From positions 1 to 44,552 of the forward strand of contig CAZJLP010000043.1 in the NCBI GenBank assembly GCA_964546955.1: a DNA stretch of 44,552 nt. The letters are read 5' to 3'. This stretch comes from CAZJLP01 sp964546955 (lineage in GTDB: Bacteria; Verrucomicrobiota; Verrucomicrobiia; Opitutales; Opitutaceae). Below the pieces are notes generated by a model. It did no database searches, was not told the DNA's origin, and worked only from the letters and a program-made list of their open reading frames with translations. Positions 26,330-34,655 of this stretch are shown one piece after another. The position numbers and the translations under genes were made by a program. How positions within the stretch are numbered: the stretch's first letter is position 1; every line of letters starts with the position of its first letter.

Positions 26330-29300
26330 ATGACTATTTCGCTCTCCCCCTCCGGATGGCGCGCAGGTCTCCTTTGCGCCTCCGTTGCCCTGCTCGCTTT
26401 CACGTCGGCCGCCGCGGCGTGGACGTCGGCAAAAGTTCAATTCGATGCCAATGGTCGTCTCACGTACCCGGCGGATGCTAATGGCAACCGTATTCCTGAT
26501 TTCAGTAGTGCAGGCTACAAGGGCGGCGGGGTTCCGCTTCCCACGGTCCCGGTCGTGAAAACCATCTCCCCGATTGCCGGAGACAATACCGCGCACATCC
26601 AGGCGGCCTTGGATCAGGTCGGTGCGATGCCGGTTCAATCCAACGGTTACCGCGGCACGTTGTTGCTGAATGCGGGTGTGTACGGTGTGACCGGAACGCT
26701 GAAGCTCAATCAAAGTGGCGTCGTGCTGTCCGGCGTAGGCGATGGGACCGATCCGGCCAGCAATACCATCCTGCGGCGGACGGGCACGTCGACCGCGGAT
26801 GTGATCACGGCTGGCGGGGGAGGGGACGATCAATTCAAGGCGGAAGTGCCCAACACGCGTAGCAACATCACGACGCAACGCGTAACGGTCGGCTCGAAAA
26901 GTTTCACGGTGGAAAATGCGGCGCTCTACGCGGTGGGCGACAACATCATCGTCGTGCACCCCTCGACCCAGGCGTGGATCGACGCCGTGGACCAGGGAGG
27001 AGTCACGGATGAAAACGTCTGGAAAGCGGGTCAGAACACAATCCGCTACCACCGCTATATCACTGGAATTTCGGGCAACACGATCACGATCGATGCCCCG
27101 GTCTTCAATCATCTGGATCGCTCCCTCACGCAGTCCTATATTCACAAATACGACAAAGTCGCGGCCGGGATCCTGAACAACATCGGCATCGAGGATTTAT
27201 TGGTCGACATCGTGACGGCGGGAGAAACCTCGGAGACGCATTGCGAGGATGCCGTGCAATTTCGCGAAGCGGACGATTCGTGGATACGTGACTGTACGAT
27301 CCGGCATTTCTGGCACGCGGGAGTACAGTTCGTTTCATCGACCCGCTGCACGGTCGAGCGCGTCAATGCGATCGAACCCCATTCCGTCGTGACCGGAGGG
27401 CGCCGGTACAATTTCTGCACGTACCACGCCCAGCTGATCCTCTTCAAGGATAGCTACGCAAACAACGGCCGCCATTGCTTTATCGCCAACGGCACGAGCC
27501 TCGACTCCGGCATCGTCGTCTTGAATTGCACGTTCGAGAACACGCTCGGCTATTCAGAAGGTCATCGCCATTGGGTGACGGGCTTGCTCGCCGACAGCTG
27601 CACTATCGTCGCGAACGACAGCGGCTTCGCCTTCTTCAATCGCGGGAATGCGGGCACGGGCCATGGCTGGGGTGCGGCGCATTCCGTGATCTGGCGCGTG
27701 AGCGGACAGAACCGCGTCGAGCAGCCGCCGACCGCCCAGAACTACGCCATTGGCTGCATTGGGTCGGTTTCAACCGGCGGATCGTCGACCACGCCAGGTT
27801 ATGTCGAAGGCACGAACGTCACGGGGTTGCAGCCTGCCTCTCTCTACCTCGAGCAACTTGCGCAGCGCCAAGCCGCGCAGAAGGTGGCGACTCCGAGCTT
27901 GAGTCCTGGCACAGGCACCTACAGCAACGACCTGTCCGTGACCATGGCGACCGCGACAAGCGGCGCGACGATTCACTACACGACGGACGGCAGCGACCCG
28001 ACGCCCACAGTCGGAACCGTTTACACCGGGCCCGTGCTCGTGAATTCCGTTCGGACCCTGAAAGCCATCGCTTTCAAATCGGGGATGACGCCCAGTTCCA
28101 TTTCCGCAGGGACTTACACGCTGCAAACGGCGCCGGTCACCTTCTCGCCGGGCTCCGGGACCTACAATAGTCCGCCCAGCGTCACGCTGGCCTGCGCCAG
28201 TTCCGGCGCGACGATCCGCTTCACGGTGGATGGCACCAACCCCACGGCGACAACCGGTACGGTGTATAGCGGACCGATCGCAGTGCCGAGCACGAGGACG
28301 ATCAAGGCAATCGCGGTAAAACCGGGCTACAATCCCAGTCCCATTTCAACCGCCACGTACACGATTGTTCTCCCGCCGGTGGCCGACCCGGTCTTTAATC
28401 CCCCGGCCGGAAGCTACACGGGAACCCAGACGGTGGCGATCACGTCGGCGACGAACGGAGCTTCCCTTCGCTACACGACGGATGGCAGTGCGCCGACTTC
28501 GACCACGGGGACGCTGTATAGCGGCCCCGTGACAGTCAGCGTGAGCCGCACTCTTCGCGCGATCGCCTACAAGACGGATATGGCTGACAGCAACGTCGTG
28601 TCGGCTGCGTACTCGATCGTCGCCCAGGAAGATGGGATGATCGTGGTCGAGGCCGAAACCCTCGCGCGCACCAGCAGCGGGGCGGTGACGGCTCCCCAAA
28701 CCGACGCCAACGCGAGCGGGGGCTCGTGGATCGCGCTCAACGCCGACGGCGTGAATGATTTTGTCGACTACACCATTCCGAATGTACCAGCCGGCACCTA
28801 TGTGGTGCGGATGAAGTACAAAGCGCATCCCAATCGGGGAATTCTGAGCCTCCGCGTGAATGGCACGCAGGTAGGCGCCACGCTCGACCAATACTCGGCG
28901 ACGACTGCTTATCCCGAGCGGAATTTTGGGACGACGGTCGTGAACACGACGGGAAATGTGATCATTCGATTGACCGCGACCGGCAAGAATTCCGCGGCGG
29001 GGGCGTTTACACTGTCGGCGGATCAGTTCATTTTGGTCCGTCAGACCGTGACTACGCCGGTGAAGATCGCGCCGCCCGCGATCGCCGCGGCGAGCGCGGA
29101 CGACGGTAATATCGCAGCCAATACCCTGGACGGGAATGCCGCCACGCGGTGGTCGGCCAGCGGCAATCCACAGTGGATTCAGTACGACCTTGGCGTGGCC
29201 AAAACGGTGAGCTACGTGAAGATTGCGTGGTACAGCGGCAATGTCAGGGCGACGACGTTTGACCTGCAGGTGTCGAGCGACGGCACCAATTGGACCAATG

Positions 29301-29449
29301 TCCTGTCGACGGTGAGCAGCGGAACCACGAGCGCGCTGGAGCAGTACGATTTTGCGGATCGCACCGCGCGGTATGTGCGGATCGTCGGGCACGGCAACAC
29401 GGCGAATGCCTGGAACAGCATCACCGAAACAGAAATTTGGGGCTTTTAG
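26330..29449 (+). CDS. Large secreted multidomain protein: right-handed beta-helix plus carbohydrate-binding modules
   Basis: A 1039-aa exported protein. Signal peptide at 1-29 (..LLCASVALLAFTSAAAA). Residues ~35-500 form a pectate-lyase-like right-handed beta-helix starting with a typical ISPIAGDNTAHIQAALDQV segment; active residues cannot be assigned. Three chitobiase-C-terminal-like repeats follow (~520-770, each with GATIHYTTDGSDPT-like text and a TYTL/TYTI end), then a CBM6/35-like module (~775-905, IVVEAETLA..) and a C-terminal F5/8-type discoidin (CBM32-like) domain (~915-1039). Likely a polysaccharide-binding or -cleaving enzyme. Single-gene unit with its own terminator. Confidence 0.82.
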   Translation: MTISLSPSGWRAGLLCASVALLAFTSAAAAWTSAKVQFDANGRLTYPADANGNRIPDFSSAGYKGGGVPLPTVPVVKTISPIAGDNTAHIQAALDQVGAMPVQSNGYRGTLLLNAGVYGVTGTLKLNQSGVVLSGVGDGTDPASNTILRRTGTSTADVITAGGGGDDQFKAEVPNTRSNITTQRVTVGSKSFTVENAALYAVGDNIIVVHPSTQAWIDAVDQGGVTDENVWKAGQNTIRYHRYITGISGNTITIDAPVFNHLDRSLTQSYIHKYDKVAAGILNNIGIEDLLVDIVTAGETSETHCEDAVQFREADDSWIRDCTIRHFWHAGVQFVSSTRCTVERVNAIEPHSVVTGGRRYNFCTYHAQLILFKDSYANNGRHCFIANGTSLDSGIVVLNCTFENTLGYSEGHRHWVTGLLADSCTIVANDSGFAFFNRGNAGTGHGWGAAHSVIWRVSGQNRVEQPPTAQNYAIGCIGSVSTGGSSTTPGYVEGTNVTGLQPASLYLEQLAQRQAAQKVATPSLSPGTGTYSNDLSVTMATATSGATIHYTTDGSDPTPTVGTVYTGPVLVNSVRTLKAIAFKSGMTPSSISAGTYTLQTAPVTFSPGSGTYNSPPSVTLACASSGATIRFTVDGTNPTATTGTVYSGPIAVPSTRTIKAIAVKPGYNPSPISTATYTIVLPPVADPVFNPPAGSYTGTQTVAITSATNGASLRYTTDGSAPTSTTGTLYSGPVTVSVSRTLRAIAYKTDMADSNVVSAAYSIVAQEDGMIVVEAETLARTSSGAVTAPQTDANASGGSWIALNADGVNDFVDYTIPNVPAGTYVVRMKYKAHPNRGILSLRVNGTQVGATLDQYSATTAYPERNFGTTVVNTTGNVIIRLTATGKNSAAGAFTLSADQFILVRQTVTTPVKIAPPAIAAASADDGNIAANTLDGNAATRWSASGNPQWIQYDLGVAKTVSYVKIAWYSGNVRATTFDLQVSSDGTNWTNVLSTVSSGTTSALEQYDFADRTARYVRIVGHGNTANAWNSITETEIWGF

Positions 29450-29490
29450 CAGCCTCATTTCGACATGACTTGGTTAGTGTAAGGAACAGA

Positions 29491-29528
29491 AAGCCCCGAG
29501 GATGTAAGGGTCCTCGGGGCTTTTATTT
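29491..29528 (+). terminator. Rho-independent terminator after the beta-helix protein
   Basis: Perfect 12-bp stem AAGCCCCGAGGA/TCCTCGGGGCTT around an 8-nt loop, followed by TTATTT. Confidence 0.95.
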
Positions 29529-29660
29529 GAAAACGGTATACGAAGGAGCGGCCGCGTCGGGTTAATTCGCCAGTGGGGGGCGCGAAACGCGTTCGTCGGA
29601 GAGTGCCGCGTGAGATTCGCGCTTTTCTTGGCCGGGGATTGTGGTGTGATGGCGGCGCGC

Positions 29661-30469
29661 ATGGACGTCATCTTTCTCGGCACCGGCACCTCGCAAGGCG
29701 TTCCCATGATCGCTTGCGATTGCGCCGTCTGCACGTCGGCGGATCCGCGCAACAAACGCNNNNNNNNNNAGACCCGCGCAACCGGCGATCTCGCGCGAGC
29801 GTGCATGTCGTGATGGATGGGCTGCACGTGCAAGTCGACGCGGCGCCCGAGTTTAGACTGCAGTGCGTGCAAAACAAAGTCATCTGGATCGACCTGTTTA
29901 TCCTTACGCACGGACATGCGGACCACGTGGCGGGGATGGACGACCTGCGGCGCTTTTGCGACCTGCACGGCCACAATGCCCTGACGATCTACACCACGGA
30001 TGAAGGGACCTCTCGCGTGCTCGCGATGTACCCTTATGCGATCATGGATCGCCCGGTGGTGCGTGGTTATCCGGCGTTTCGCTTGGAGACGCTTCCGACA
30101 CGATTGGAGCTTCCGCAGGGCGTGATCGAATCGACGCTGCTTCCTCACGGCGGCATCAACACGCTCGGTCTCGTTTTCACGGAGAAAAGCTCGGGCAAGA
30201 AATTTTCGTACTATACGGATTGCAAACGCGTGCCGCGCGAGGCGGTGGAGATGGCGAAAGGGAGCGATGCGGTCGTACTCGATGGACTTCGACCGGATAC
30301 GCACCCGACACACATGACCATCGGGGAAGCGGTGGAGGTAGCGAAAGAGATCGGCGCGCCTATCACGTATTTGACTCATATGACGCACGCGATCGACCAC
30401 GGTCCCTTCGAGGCAACCCTGCCGGCAGGAGTGAAGCTGGCGTACGACGGGTTGCGTCTTAGCCTCTAG
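29661..30469 (+). CDS. PhnP-like MBL-fold metallo-hydrolase, interrupted by an assembly gap
   Basis: Metallo-beta-lactamase-fold hydrolase close to the PhnP (cyclic phosphodiesterase) branch. N-terminal part MDVIFLGTGTSQGVPMIACDCAVC has the extra Cys zinc site (CDCAVC); after the gap come the metal motif LTHGHADHVAGMDDLRR, the Asp of YYTDCK and HMTHAIDH. The reading frame differs on either side of the N run (29760-29769), so the placeholder size is wrong. Text on both sides repeats (DPRNKR before, DPRNRRSRASV after), so the two contigs probably overlap and the true gene is intact. Start at 29661 or 29649. Confidence 0.85.
29760..29769. other. Assembly gap (10 N) with duplicated flanks inside the MBL gene
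   Basis: The left flank ends GATCCGCGCAACAAACGC and the right flank starts AGACCCGCGCAACCGGCG. Both encode DPRN-(K/R)-R, which occurs once in the family, so the contig ends likely overlap and the real distance is negative. Confidence 0.85.
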
Positions 30470-30491
30470 ATGCGGAGTCGGAGGGGGATCA

Positions 30492-30532
30492 ATCCATTGC
30501 TTATTGCTGAATGCTTATCGCTTATTGCTTAT
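30492..30532 (+). repeat. Heptad array TGCTTAT
   Basis: Five units from 30498: TGCTTAT, TGCTGAA, TGCTTAT, CGCTTAT, TGCTTAT. The 35 nt from 30492 to 30526 are identical to 43354-43388, nearly 13 kb away. Confidence 0.9.
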
Positions 30533-30629
30533 TGATCGGACGCGGGCGCGGAGCAACGAATCCGAGATAGGGCGAATGCGTCTCCCTCGGGACCTCGAGT
30601 CCTTGTGGTCCGCTGGGTGCCGGAGTCCC

Positions 30630-30673
30630 TCGACTTTGTTCGGAACCCTGAGTTTGCCGAACGGGCTTGTCGA
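30630..30673. repeat. TCGAC-type extragenic palindrome
   Basis: TCGAC (30630) and GTTCGG (30638) pair with CCGAAC (30657) and GTCGA (30669) around ACCCTGAGTTTG. This resembles the short 'TCGACAAGCTCAGG'-like palindromes known from several phyla. Separate in sequence from the type-1 and type-2 elements. Confidence 0.6.
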
Positions 30674-30848
30674 AACGCTCCGCCCAGCCGTGGGTCTGGA
30701 TAGCGTTGCCGCGCGCTAGCCCTTACCTGCACGGCCTGGGAGGCAGGGTTCGCCATCGAGCTGACGACCCCGACTTGGTGCGAAGAGGGGGGTAGGGCAC
30801 CGGGGATTTTTCTGATTGGCGCGATTTCCAAAGAAAACGCTTGAACAT

Positions 30849-30900
30849 AATCCCTAGTGTCTTTGTCTGGTCAGTAAAGTTGATATAAACACTAGGAATT
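30849..30900. promoter_or_regulatory. Inverted repeat at the head of the sulfur locus
   Basis: AATCCCTAGTGT (30849-30860) and ACACTAGGAATT (30889-30900) are inverted copies with 11 of 12 matching, centres 40 nt apart. The AT-rich spacer contains TATAAA (30884-30889), a possible -10. The repeat ends 3 nt before the YezD ATG and overlaps its AGGA ribosome site. It could be a two-site operator or a 5' mRNA hairpin controlling the locus. Confidence 0.5.
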
Positions 30901-30903
30901 AAA

Positions 30904-31104
30904 ATGAGCCTCCTTAAAACCACTTTGCCCACGGGAAGTCTGCCCGAATGGCTGGCCATCGTACAAGACAAGGTCGAGTCCCTGCAGTACGGTATCGTCC
31001 AAATAGTTGTTCATGACAAGAAAGTTACGCAAATTGAGCGGACCGAAAAGACCCGGCTCGATTCAACGACGGGCGAAAACGTCCGCCGCCGGGAGAGCTA
31101 TTGA
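30904..31104 (+). CDS. YezD-family (DUF2292) small protein
   Basis: A 66-aa protein with the DUF2292 signature: a leading amphipathic helix (LPEWLAIVQDKVESLQYG), then IVQIVVHDKKVTQIERTEKTRL. Members are typically found next to sulfate or cysteine genes and are often controlled with them; their function is not established. It is the first gene of this plus-strand sulfur locus, 48 nt before the porin, with AGGA spaced 6 nt from the ATG, one of the few clear ribosome sites in the window. Confidence 0.85.
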   Translation: MSLLKTTLPTGSLPEWLAIVQDKVESLQYGIVQIVVHDKKVTQIERTEKTRLDSTTGENVRRRESY

Positions 31105-31152
31105 GCACTCGCAACTCCCATTTGCTTTCATTTCCTACTTAGCTTATCGAAT

Positions 31153-32541
31153 ATGACTAAACACCACCAGACTGTCCTCCGTGTAGTTGGAGCCGTGATC
31201 AGCCTCATTGGCGTCAATTCCGCCCTCGCCGACGCGAGGGATGATGAAGTCAAGGCGCTGCGCGACCAAATCCAGGCGCTTGACCAAAAGCTCCGTGTGA
31301 TCGAGCGGAAGCAAGAGCTGAAGGAGGAAGAGTCCGCCACGGCCGCAAAGGCCGCGCCAAAAATCACGATCAACGACAAGGGCTTCACGTTGGCTTCGCC
31401 GGACAGCGCGAACTCCCTCCGTCTGCGAGGGCTCGTCCAGCTCGACCATCGGCAGTTTCTGAACGACGATCCTTCGCTGGCGAATACGGGCTTCGTATTG
31501 CGCCGGGCCCGTATCATTTCGGAGGGTACGTTCGCCAAGAACTTTACTTTCCAACTCGTGCCGGAATTCGGCGGCAGCGCTGTGTCCATTCAGGACGCGA
31601 ACCTTGGCTGGAACATCAGCAAAGCCTTTCAGTTGAAATTCGGTAAATTCAAGACGCCGGTCGGCCTTGAGCTGCTTCAATCGGATTCCTGGGCATTCTT
31701 CCCCGAACGTTCTCTTGTCACCAACCTCGTCCCAAACCGCGATCTTGGCGTCCAGGCATCCGGTGATGTGCTGGGCGGCGAGTTGAACTACGCCATCGGC
31801 GTGTTCAATGGCGTGGTGGATGCCGGCAACTCGGCCAACGCGGACGTGGATAACGACAAGGATGTGGCGGGACGCCTCTGGTATACACCGTTCAAAAACG
31901 AGGGCGGTTCGCCCCTGCAGAATCTAGGCTTTGGCGTCGGCGGCAGCATCGGCCGCCAGAAGCAGTTCAGCACGACCACCTATCGTACGGATGGACAGCA
32001 AACTTTCTTCCGGTACACGACTGGCGTGGCCGACGGTGGCCAAGTGTGGCGCATCTCGCCTCAAGCGGATTTCCGCACCGGACCGCTGGGGGTACAGGCT
32101 GAGTACGCGGTTTCCGCGATCAATATTCGTACGGCGGCCGGCCAGCCGCGCGTGGAGCACAAGAATACGGCGTGGCAGTTGTCCGCGGGGTACGTGCTGA
32201 CCGGCGAGGACTCCTCTTATGCGGGGGTGGTGCCGAAGACCAACTTCGATCTTGCCGCAGGCACTTGGGGCGCTTTCGAGGTCGTCGCGCGCTATTCGAC
32301 GCTATCCGTCGACGATGCCGCGTATGCTGGTTTCGCCAGTGCCAACGTCTGGGGCGCCGAACAAGCCAATGCCGCGGCGCTGGGACTCAGTTGGTATCTG
32401 AGCAAGGCGGTCCGGTTTACTGCGTCGTATCATCACACGAGCTTCGACTTCAATTCGACCGCCGGTCCCATCACTGGACAGAACGCGGTCATCCGCGACG
32501 ACGAGCAGCTCTTCCTCACGCGCTTCCAACTCTCGTTCTAA
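31153..32541 (+). CDS. OprP/OprO-like outer-membrane porin
   Basis: A 462-aa outer-membrane beta-barrel of the phosphate-selective porin O/P family. A signal peptide (1-26) is followed by a coiled coil (~28-65, DEVKALRDQIQALDQKLRVIERKQ) that may form a trimer stalk. Barrel blocks: LRLRGLVQLDHRQFLNDD, GFVLRRARIISEGTFAKNFTFQLVPEFG, FGKFKTPVGLELLQSDSWAFFPERSLVTNLVPNRDLGVQ. It ends in Phe (RFQLSF), the usual BAM signal. Position in front of sulfate-binding proteins suggests it lets sulfate or organic sulfur compounds through rather than phosphate; this is inference from context. Confidence 0.9.
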   Translation: MTKHHQTVLRVVGAVISLIGVNSALADARDDEVKALRDQIQALDQKLRVIERKQELKEEESATAAKAAPKITINDKGFTLASPDSANSLRLRGLVQLDHRQFLNDDPSLANTGFVLRRARIISEGTFAKNFTFQLVPEFGGSAVSIQDANLGWNISKAFQLKFGKFKTPVGLELLQSDSWAFFPERSLVTNLVPNRDLGVQASGDVLGGELNYAIGVFNGVVDAGNSANADVDNDKDVAGRLWYTPFKNEGGSPLQNLGFGVGGSIGRQKQFSTTTYRTDGQQTFFRYTTGVADGGQVWRISPQADFRTGPLGVQAEYAVSAINIRTAAGQPRVEHKNTAWQLSAGYVLTGEDSSYAGVVPKTNFDLAAGTWGAFEVVARYSTLSVDDAAYAGFASANVWGAEQANAAALGLSWYLSKAVRFTASYHHTSFDFNSTAGPITGQNAVIRDDEQLFLTRFQLSF

Positions 32542-32623
32542 ATTAAACAGCTCAAGGGGCGACTTCCCGGCTCTTCCGGCGGCCCGCCCTTCCCACGAAC
32601 CTCTTCCCTCGCATTTTCCCCCG

Positions 32624-33619
32624 ATGAATTTCAAATCGATTCTCACTGTCACGCTCGCGGTGGTCCTCACCGCCACGGCCTCCGCCAAAAAGGTGGAGCT
32701 GCTCAATGTATCGTATGATCCCACCCGCGAGTTCTACGTGGAGTACAACAAGGCGTTCGCGGCGCACTGGAAGCAAAAGACGGGCGACGACGTGACCGTG
32801 AAACAGTCGCACGGCGGATCCGGCAAGCAGGCGCGTGCGGTGATCGACGGGCAGCCGGCCGATGTCGTGACTCTCGCGCTGGCGGCGGATGTGGACGCTC
32901 TTTTCGAGGTGGGCAAGCTGATCCCACAGGATTGGCAGAAACGGCTGGGCCAGAACAGCGCGCCGTACACGTCGACCATCGTGTTTCTCGTGCGCAAAGG
33001 GAATCCGAAGGGTGTGAAGGATTGGGATGACCTGGTGAAGCCGGGCGTATCGATCATCACGCCAAATCCGAAAACATCGGGCGGCGCGCGCTGGAATTAC
33101 CTGGCGGCCTGGGGGTATGCGCTGCGGAAGTATGGCGGGGAGGAGAAGGCGAAGGAATTCGTCGGCAAATTGTTTAAAAATGTCCCGGTTCTCGATTCCG
33201 GTGCGCGCGGTTCGACCACGACGTTCGTTCAACGCGAGATCGGCGACGTTGCGATCTCCTGGGAAAACGAAGCGTTTCTGGCGGTGAAGGAGTTCGGCGC
33301 CGACAAATTCGAGATTGTGGTGCCGTCCGTGAGTATCCTGGCCGAACCTACGCTGACGTGGGTGGACAAAGTCGTGAAAAAGAAGGGCACGGAAGCGGTC
33401 GCCAAGGCGTACCTCGAGCACCTCTATTCGGAGGAAGGCCAGGACATTATCGGGCGCCATTTCTATCGGCCGCGTTCGGAAACGGCGGCGGCAAAGTACA
33501 GCTCCATCCTGCCAAAGCTCGAACTGTTCACCATCGATGAGGTCTTCGGCGGTTGGGCCAAGGCCCAGAAGGCGCACTTCGCGGATGGCGGGGTGTTCGA
33601 CCAGATTTACGCGAAATAG
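32624..33619 (+). CDS. sbp: Periplasmic sulfate-binding protein, copy 1
   Basis: A 331-aa solute-binding protein of the Sbp/CysP family feeding the CysTWA importer. Signal peptide MNFKSILTVTLAVVLTATASA. Family blocks: LLNVSYDPTREFY, VKQSHGGSGKQARAVIDGQPADVVTLALA, PYTSTIVFLVRKGNPKGVKDWDDLV, NPKTSGGARWNYLAAWGYAL, GARGSTTTFVQREIGDVAISWENEA. Choice between sulfate and thiosulfate cannot be made from sequence. Very similar to the second copy at 34656, indicating duplication. A strong GC hairpin lies 19 nt after the stop. Confidence 0.95.
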   Translation: MNFKSILTVTLAVVLTATASAKKVELLNVSYDPTREFYVEYNKAFAAHWKQKTGDDVTVKQSHGGSGKQARAVIDGQPADVVTLALAADVDALFEVGKLIPQDWQKRLGQNSAPYTSTIVFLVRKGNPKGVKDWDDLVKPGVSIITPNPKTSGGARWNYLAAWGYALRKYGGEEKAKEFVGKLFKNVPVLDSGARGSTTTFVQREIGDVAISWENEAFLAVKEFGADKFEIVVPSVSILAEPTLTWVDKVVKKKGTEAVAKAYLEHLYSEEGQDIIGRHFYRPRSETAAAKYSSILPKLELFTIDEVFGGWAKAQKAHFADGGVFDQIYAK

Positions 33620-33638
33620 CCACAACGACCAAACGACG

Positions 33639-33660
33639 GGGCGGGGCCCGTGCCCCGCCC
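33639..33660. repeat. Perfect GC-rich hairpin after binding protein 1
   Basis: Stem GGGCGGGGC/GCCCCGCCC (9 bp) with loop CCGT. No T tract follows, so it is unlikely to be a simple terminator. It may shield the 3' end of the sbp message, or be another extragenic palindrome family. Confidence 0.75.
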
Positions 33661-33717
33661 GCAACGTTGTCTACGTCATCGTCAATCATCTTACATCAAA
33701 GCCAATTCGGGTTGAGA

Positions 33718-33752
33718 CCCCCCACGGCGAGTCCGGAGGCCTCGCCCTACCT
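33718..33752 (-). repeat. Type-1 extragenic element, single copy
   Basis: On the minus strand it reads AGGTAGGGCGAGGCCTCC and ends in CTCGCCGTGGGG. Here GGCGAG pairs with CTCGCC. The element lies in the 168-nt spacer between binding protein 1 and the inactive M14 paralog. A good ribosome site (CAGGAG at 33776) follows for the next gene. Confidence 0.8.
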
Positions 33753-33787
33753 GTTCCCGACCGTTCAAATTAATCAGGAGTTCGATC

Positions 33788-34618
33788 ATGATCACTCACA
33801 CTCAAGTAGTCGCATCCGAGGAGACGTTGCTAAAAATTGACGCGGGGACATCGTCGCCTGCGCGTACACCGGTCGAGGTGCTGGAGGAACGGTTGAGTCA
33901 GGTTTATGGATTGTCGCAGCGATCCAACTACGTTTTCGGTTCGCCCCTCGGGCCGTTCTACGATCGGGGGCGCCACTTGCACCTACCTCGTTTCGTGTAT
34001 TTCGGGCCTCACACCCACGACGAATCGCTTCGCCTGGCGTTTTTGAGCGGCTTCGACCACAACGATCTCCGCGGATCATTGGCGCTCGTGCATTTCGTGG
34101 AACGACTGGCGCTGGAGCCGGATCTGGGGCAGGGCCTGAATCTGTCGTTTTTTCCGCTGGTGGACGTGGTCGGCCTGCAGCATGGCACAGGCGGCCGAGC
34201 GCTCGCTTGGGAATCGTGGGCGCAGTCAGGGAAACCCGAGATCGATGTGCTTCGGCAGGACGCTTCGATCCGCGGATATCACGGGTTTGTCCGGATCGAG
34301 TCGGCGGCAGGGGAGGACGTGGTGACGGCGTCGCTGCGGGGGAGCACGGCGGCATCCGCGGTCGCTTCCGGCGTGGAGCTGATTTCGTCGGAAGATTTCG
34401 ATCCTCTCGCCGTGCGATGGGAGGCGCATGCTTCGGACGAGGATCCGCTGCACGGACCGCTGACACTTGCGGACGATTTTCCTCTGAGGCCCTTCGAGTT
34501 GACGCTGCGAATTCCCGCGGCTTGGTCGACGGATTTGTACCGCGAGGCAGTGGCGTCGATCTTAAAACGGTTTATCCTGCGTTACCGGGGCATACAGGCC
34601 TGGGCGCAGCATCTATGA
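33788..34618 (+). CDS. M14-type amidohydrolase paralog with lost active site (probable pseudoenzyme)
   Basis: A 276-aa protein that aligns along its length with the intact M14-type protein at 35742 (RLAFLSGF/RLGLFAGI, LALVHF/ALVHF, shared C-terminal YRGIQAWAQHL/YRGFIAHAQNL). The zinc and catalytic positions are gone: HxxE (71/74 there) is Asp90/Asp93 (DHND), the DLNREF loop is ALAWESW, and the third His is Glu171. The reading frame is full length with a good ribosome site, so it is maintained rather than decaying. No signal peptide; predicted cytosolic. It follows binding protein 1 just as the intact copy follows binding protein 2. A regulatory or partner role is an inference. Confidence 0.7.
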   Translation: MITHTQVVASEETLLKIDAGTSSPARTPVEVLEERLSQVYGLSQRSNYVFGSPLGPFYDRGRHLHLPRFVYFGPHTHDESLRLAFLSGFDHNDLRGSLALVHFVERLALEPDLGQGLNLSFFPLVDVVGLQHGTGGRALAWESWAQSGKPEIDVLRQDASIRGYHGFVRIESAAGEDVVTASLRGSTAASAVASGVELISSEDFDPLAVRWEAHASDEDPLHGPLTLADDFPLRPFELTLRIPAAWSTDLYREAVASILKRFILRYRGIQAWAQHL

Positions 34619-34655
34619 TCCGAGCCAGAGCTTGTCCGGCTGATTGAAGAATCCC

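Larger units (their letters stand above)
30470..30903. other. 434-nt intergenic region upstream of the sulfur locus
   Basis: No gene supported. Contents in order: heptad array (30492-30532), a stretch weakly like the type-1 element (GATAGGGCGAATGCG at ~30567), a TCGAC-type palindrome (30630-30673), unassigned DNA 30680-30840, and an inverted repeat with AT-rich core (30849-30900) just before the YezD gene. A 100-codon minus-strand open frame here reads through the repeats and is not protein-like. Confidence 0.7.

Noticed and set aside
29573..30469. MBL gene as a frameshifted pseudogene
   Set aside because: The frame change falls exactly at the N run and the flanks repeat, so assembly error is simpler.
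30529..30831. 100-codon minus-strand hypothetical protein
   Set aside because: It runs through a TCGAC palindrome and repeat-like DNA, has no ribosome site, and its Arg/Ser-rich text is typical of translated repeats.
33639..33660. Rho-independent terminator after binding protein 1
   Set aside because: Stem is perfect but no T tract follows on either strand, so it is listed as a hairpin only.
32552..33664. 370-codon minus-strand frame opposite sulfate-binding protein 1
   Set aside because: The plus strand clearly codes Sbp; a similar shadow appears opposite copy 2, as expected for paralogs.
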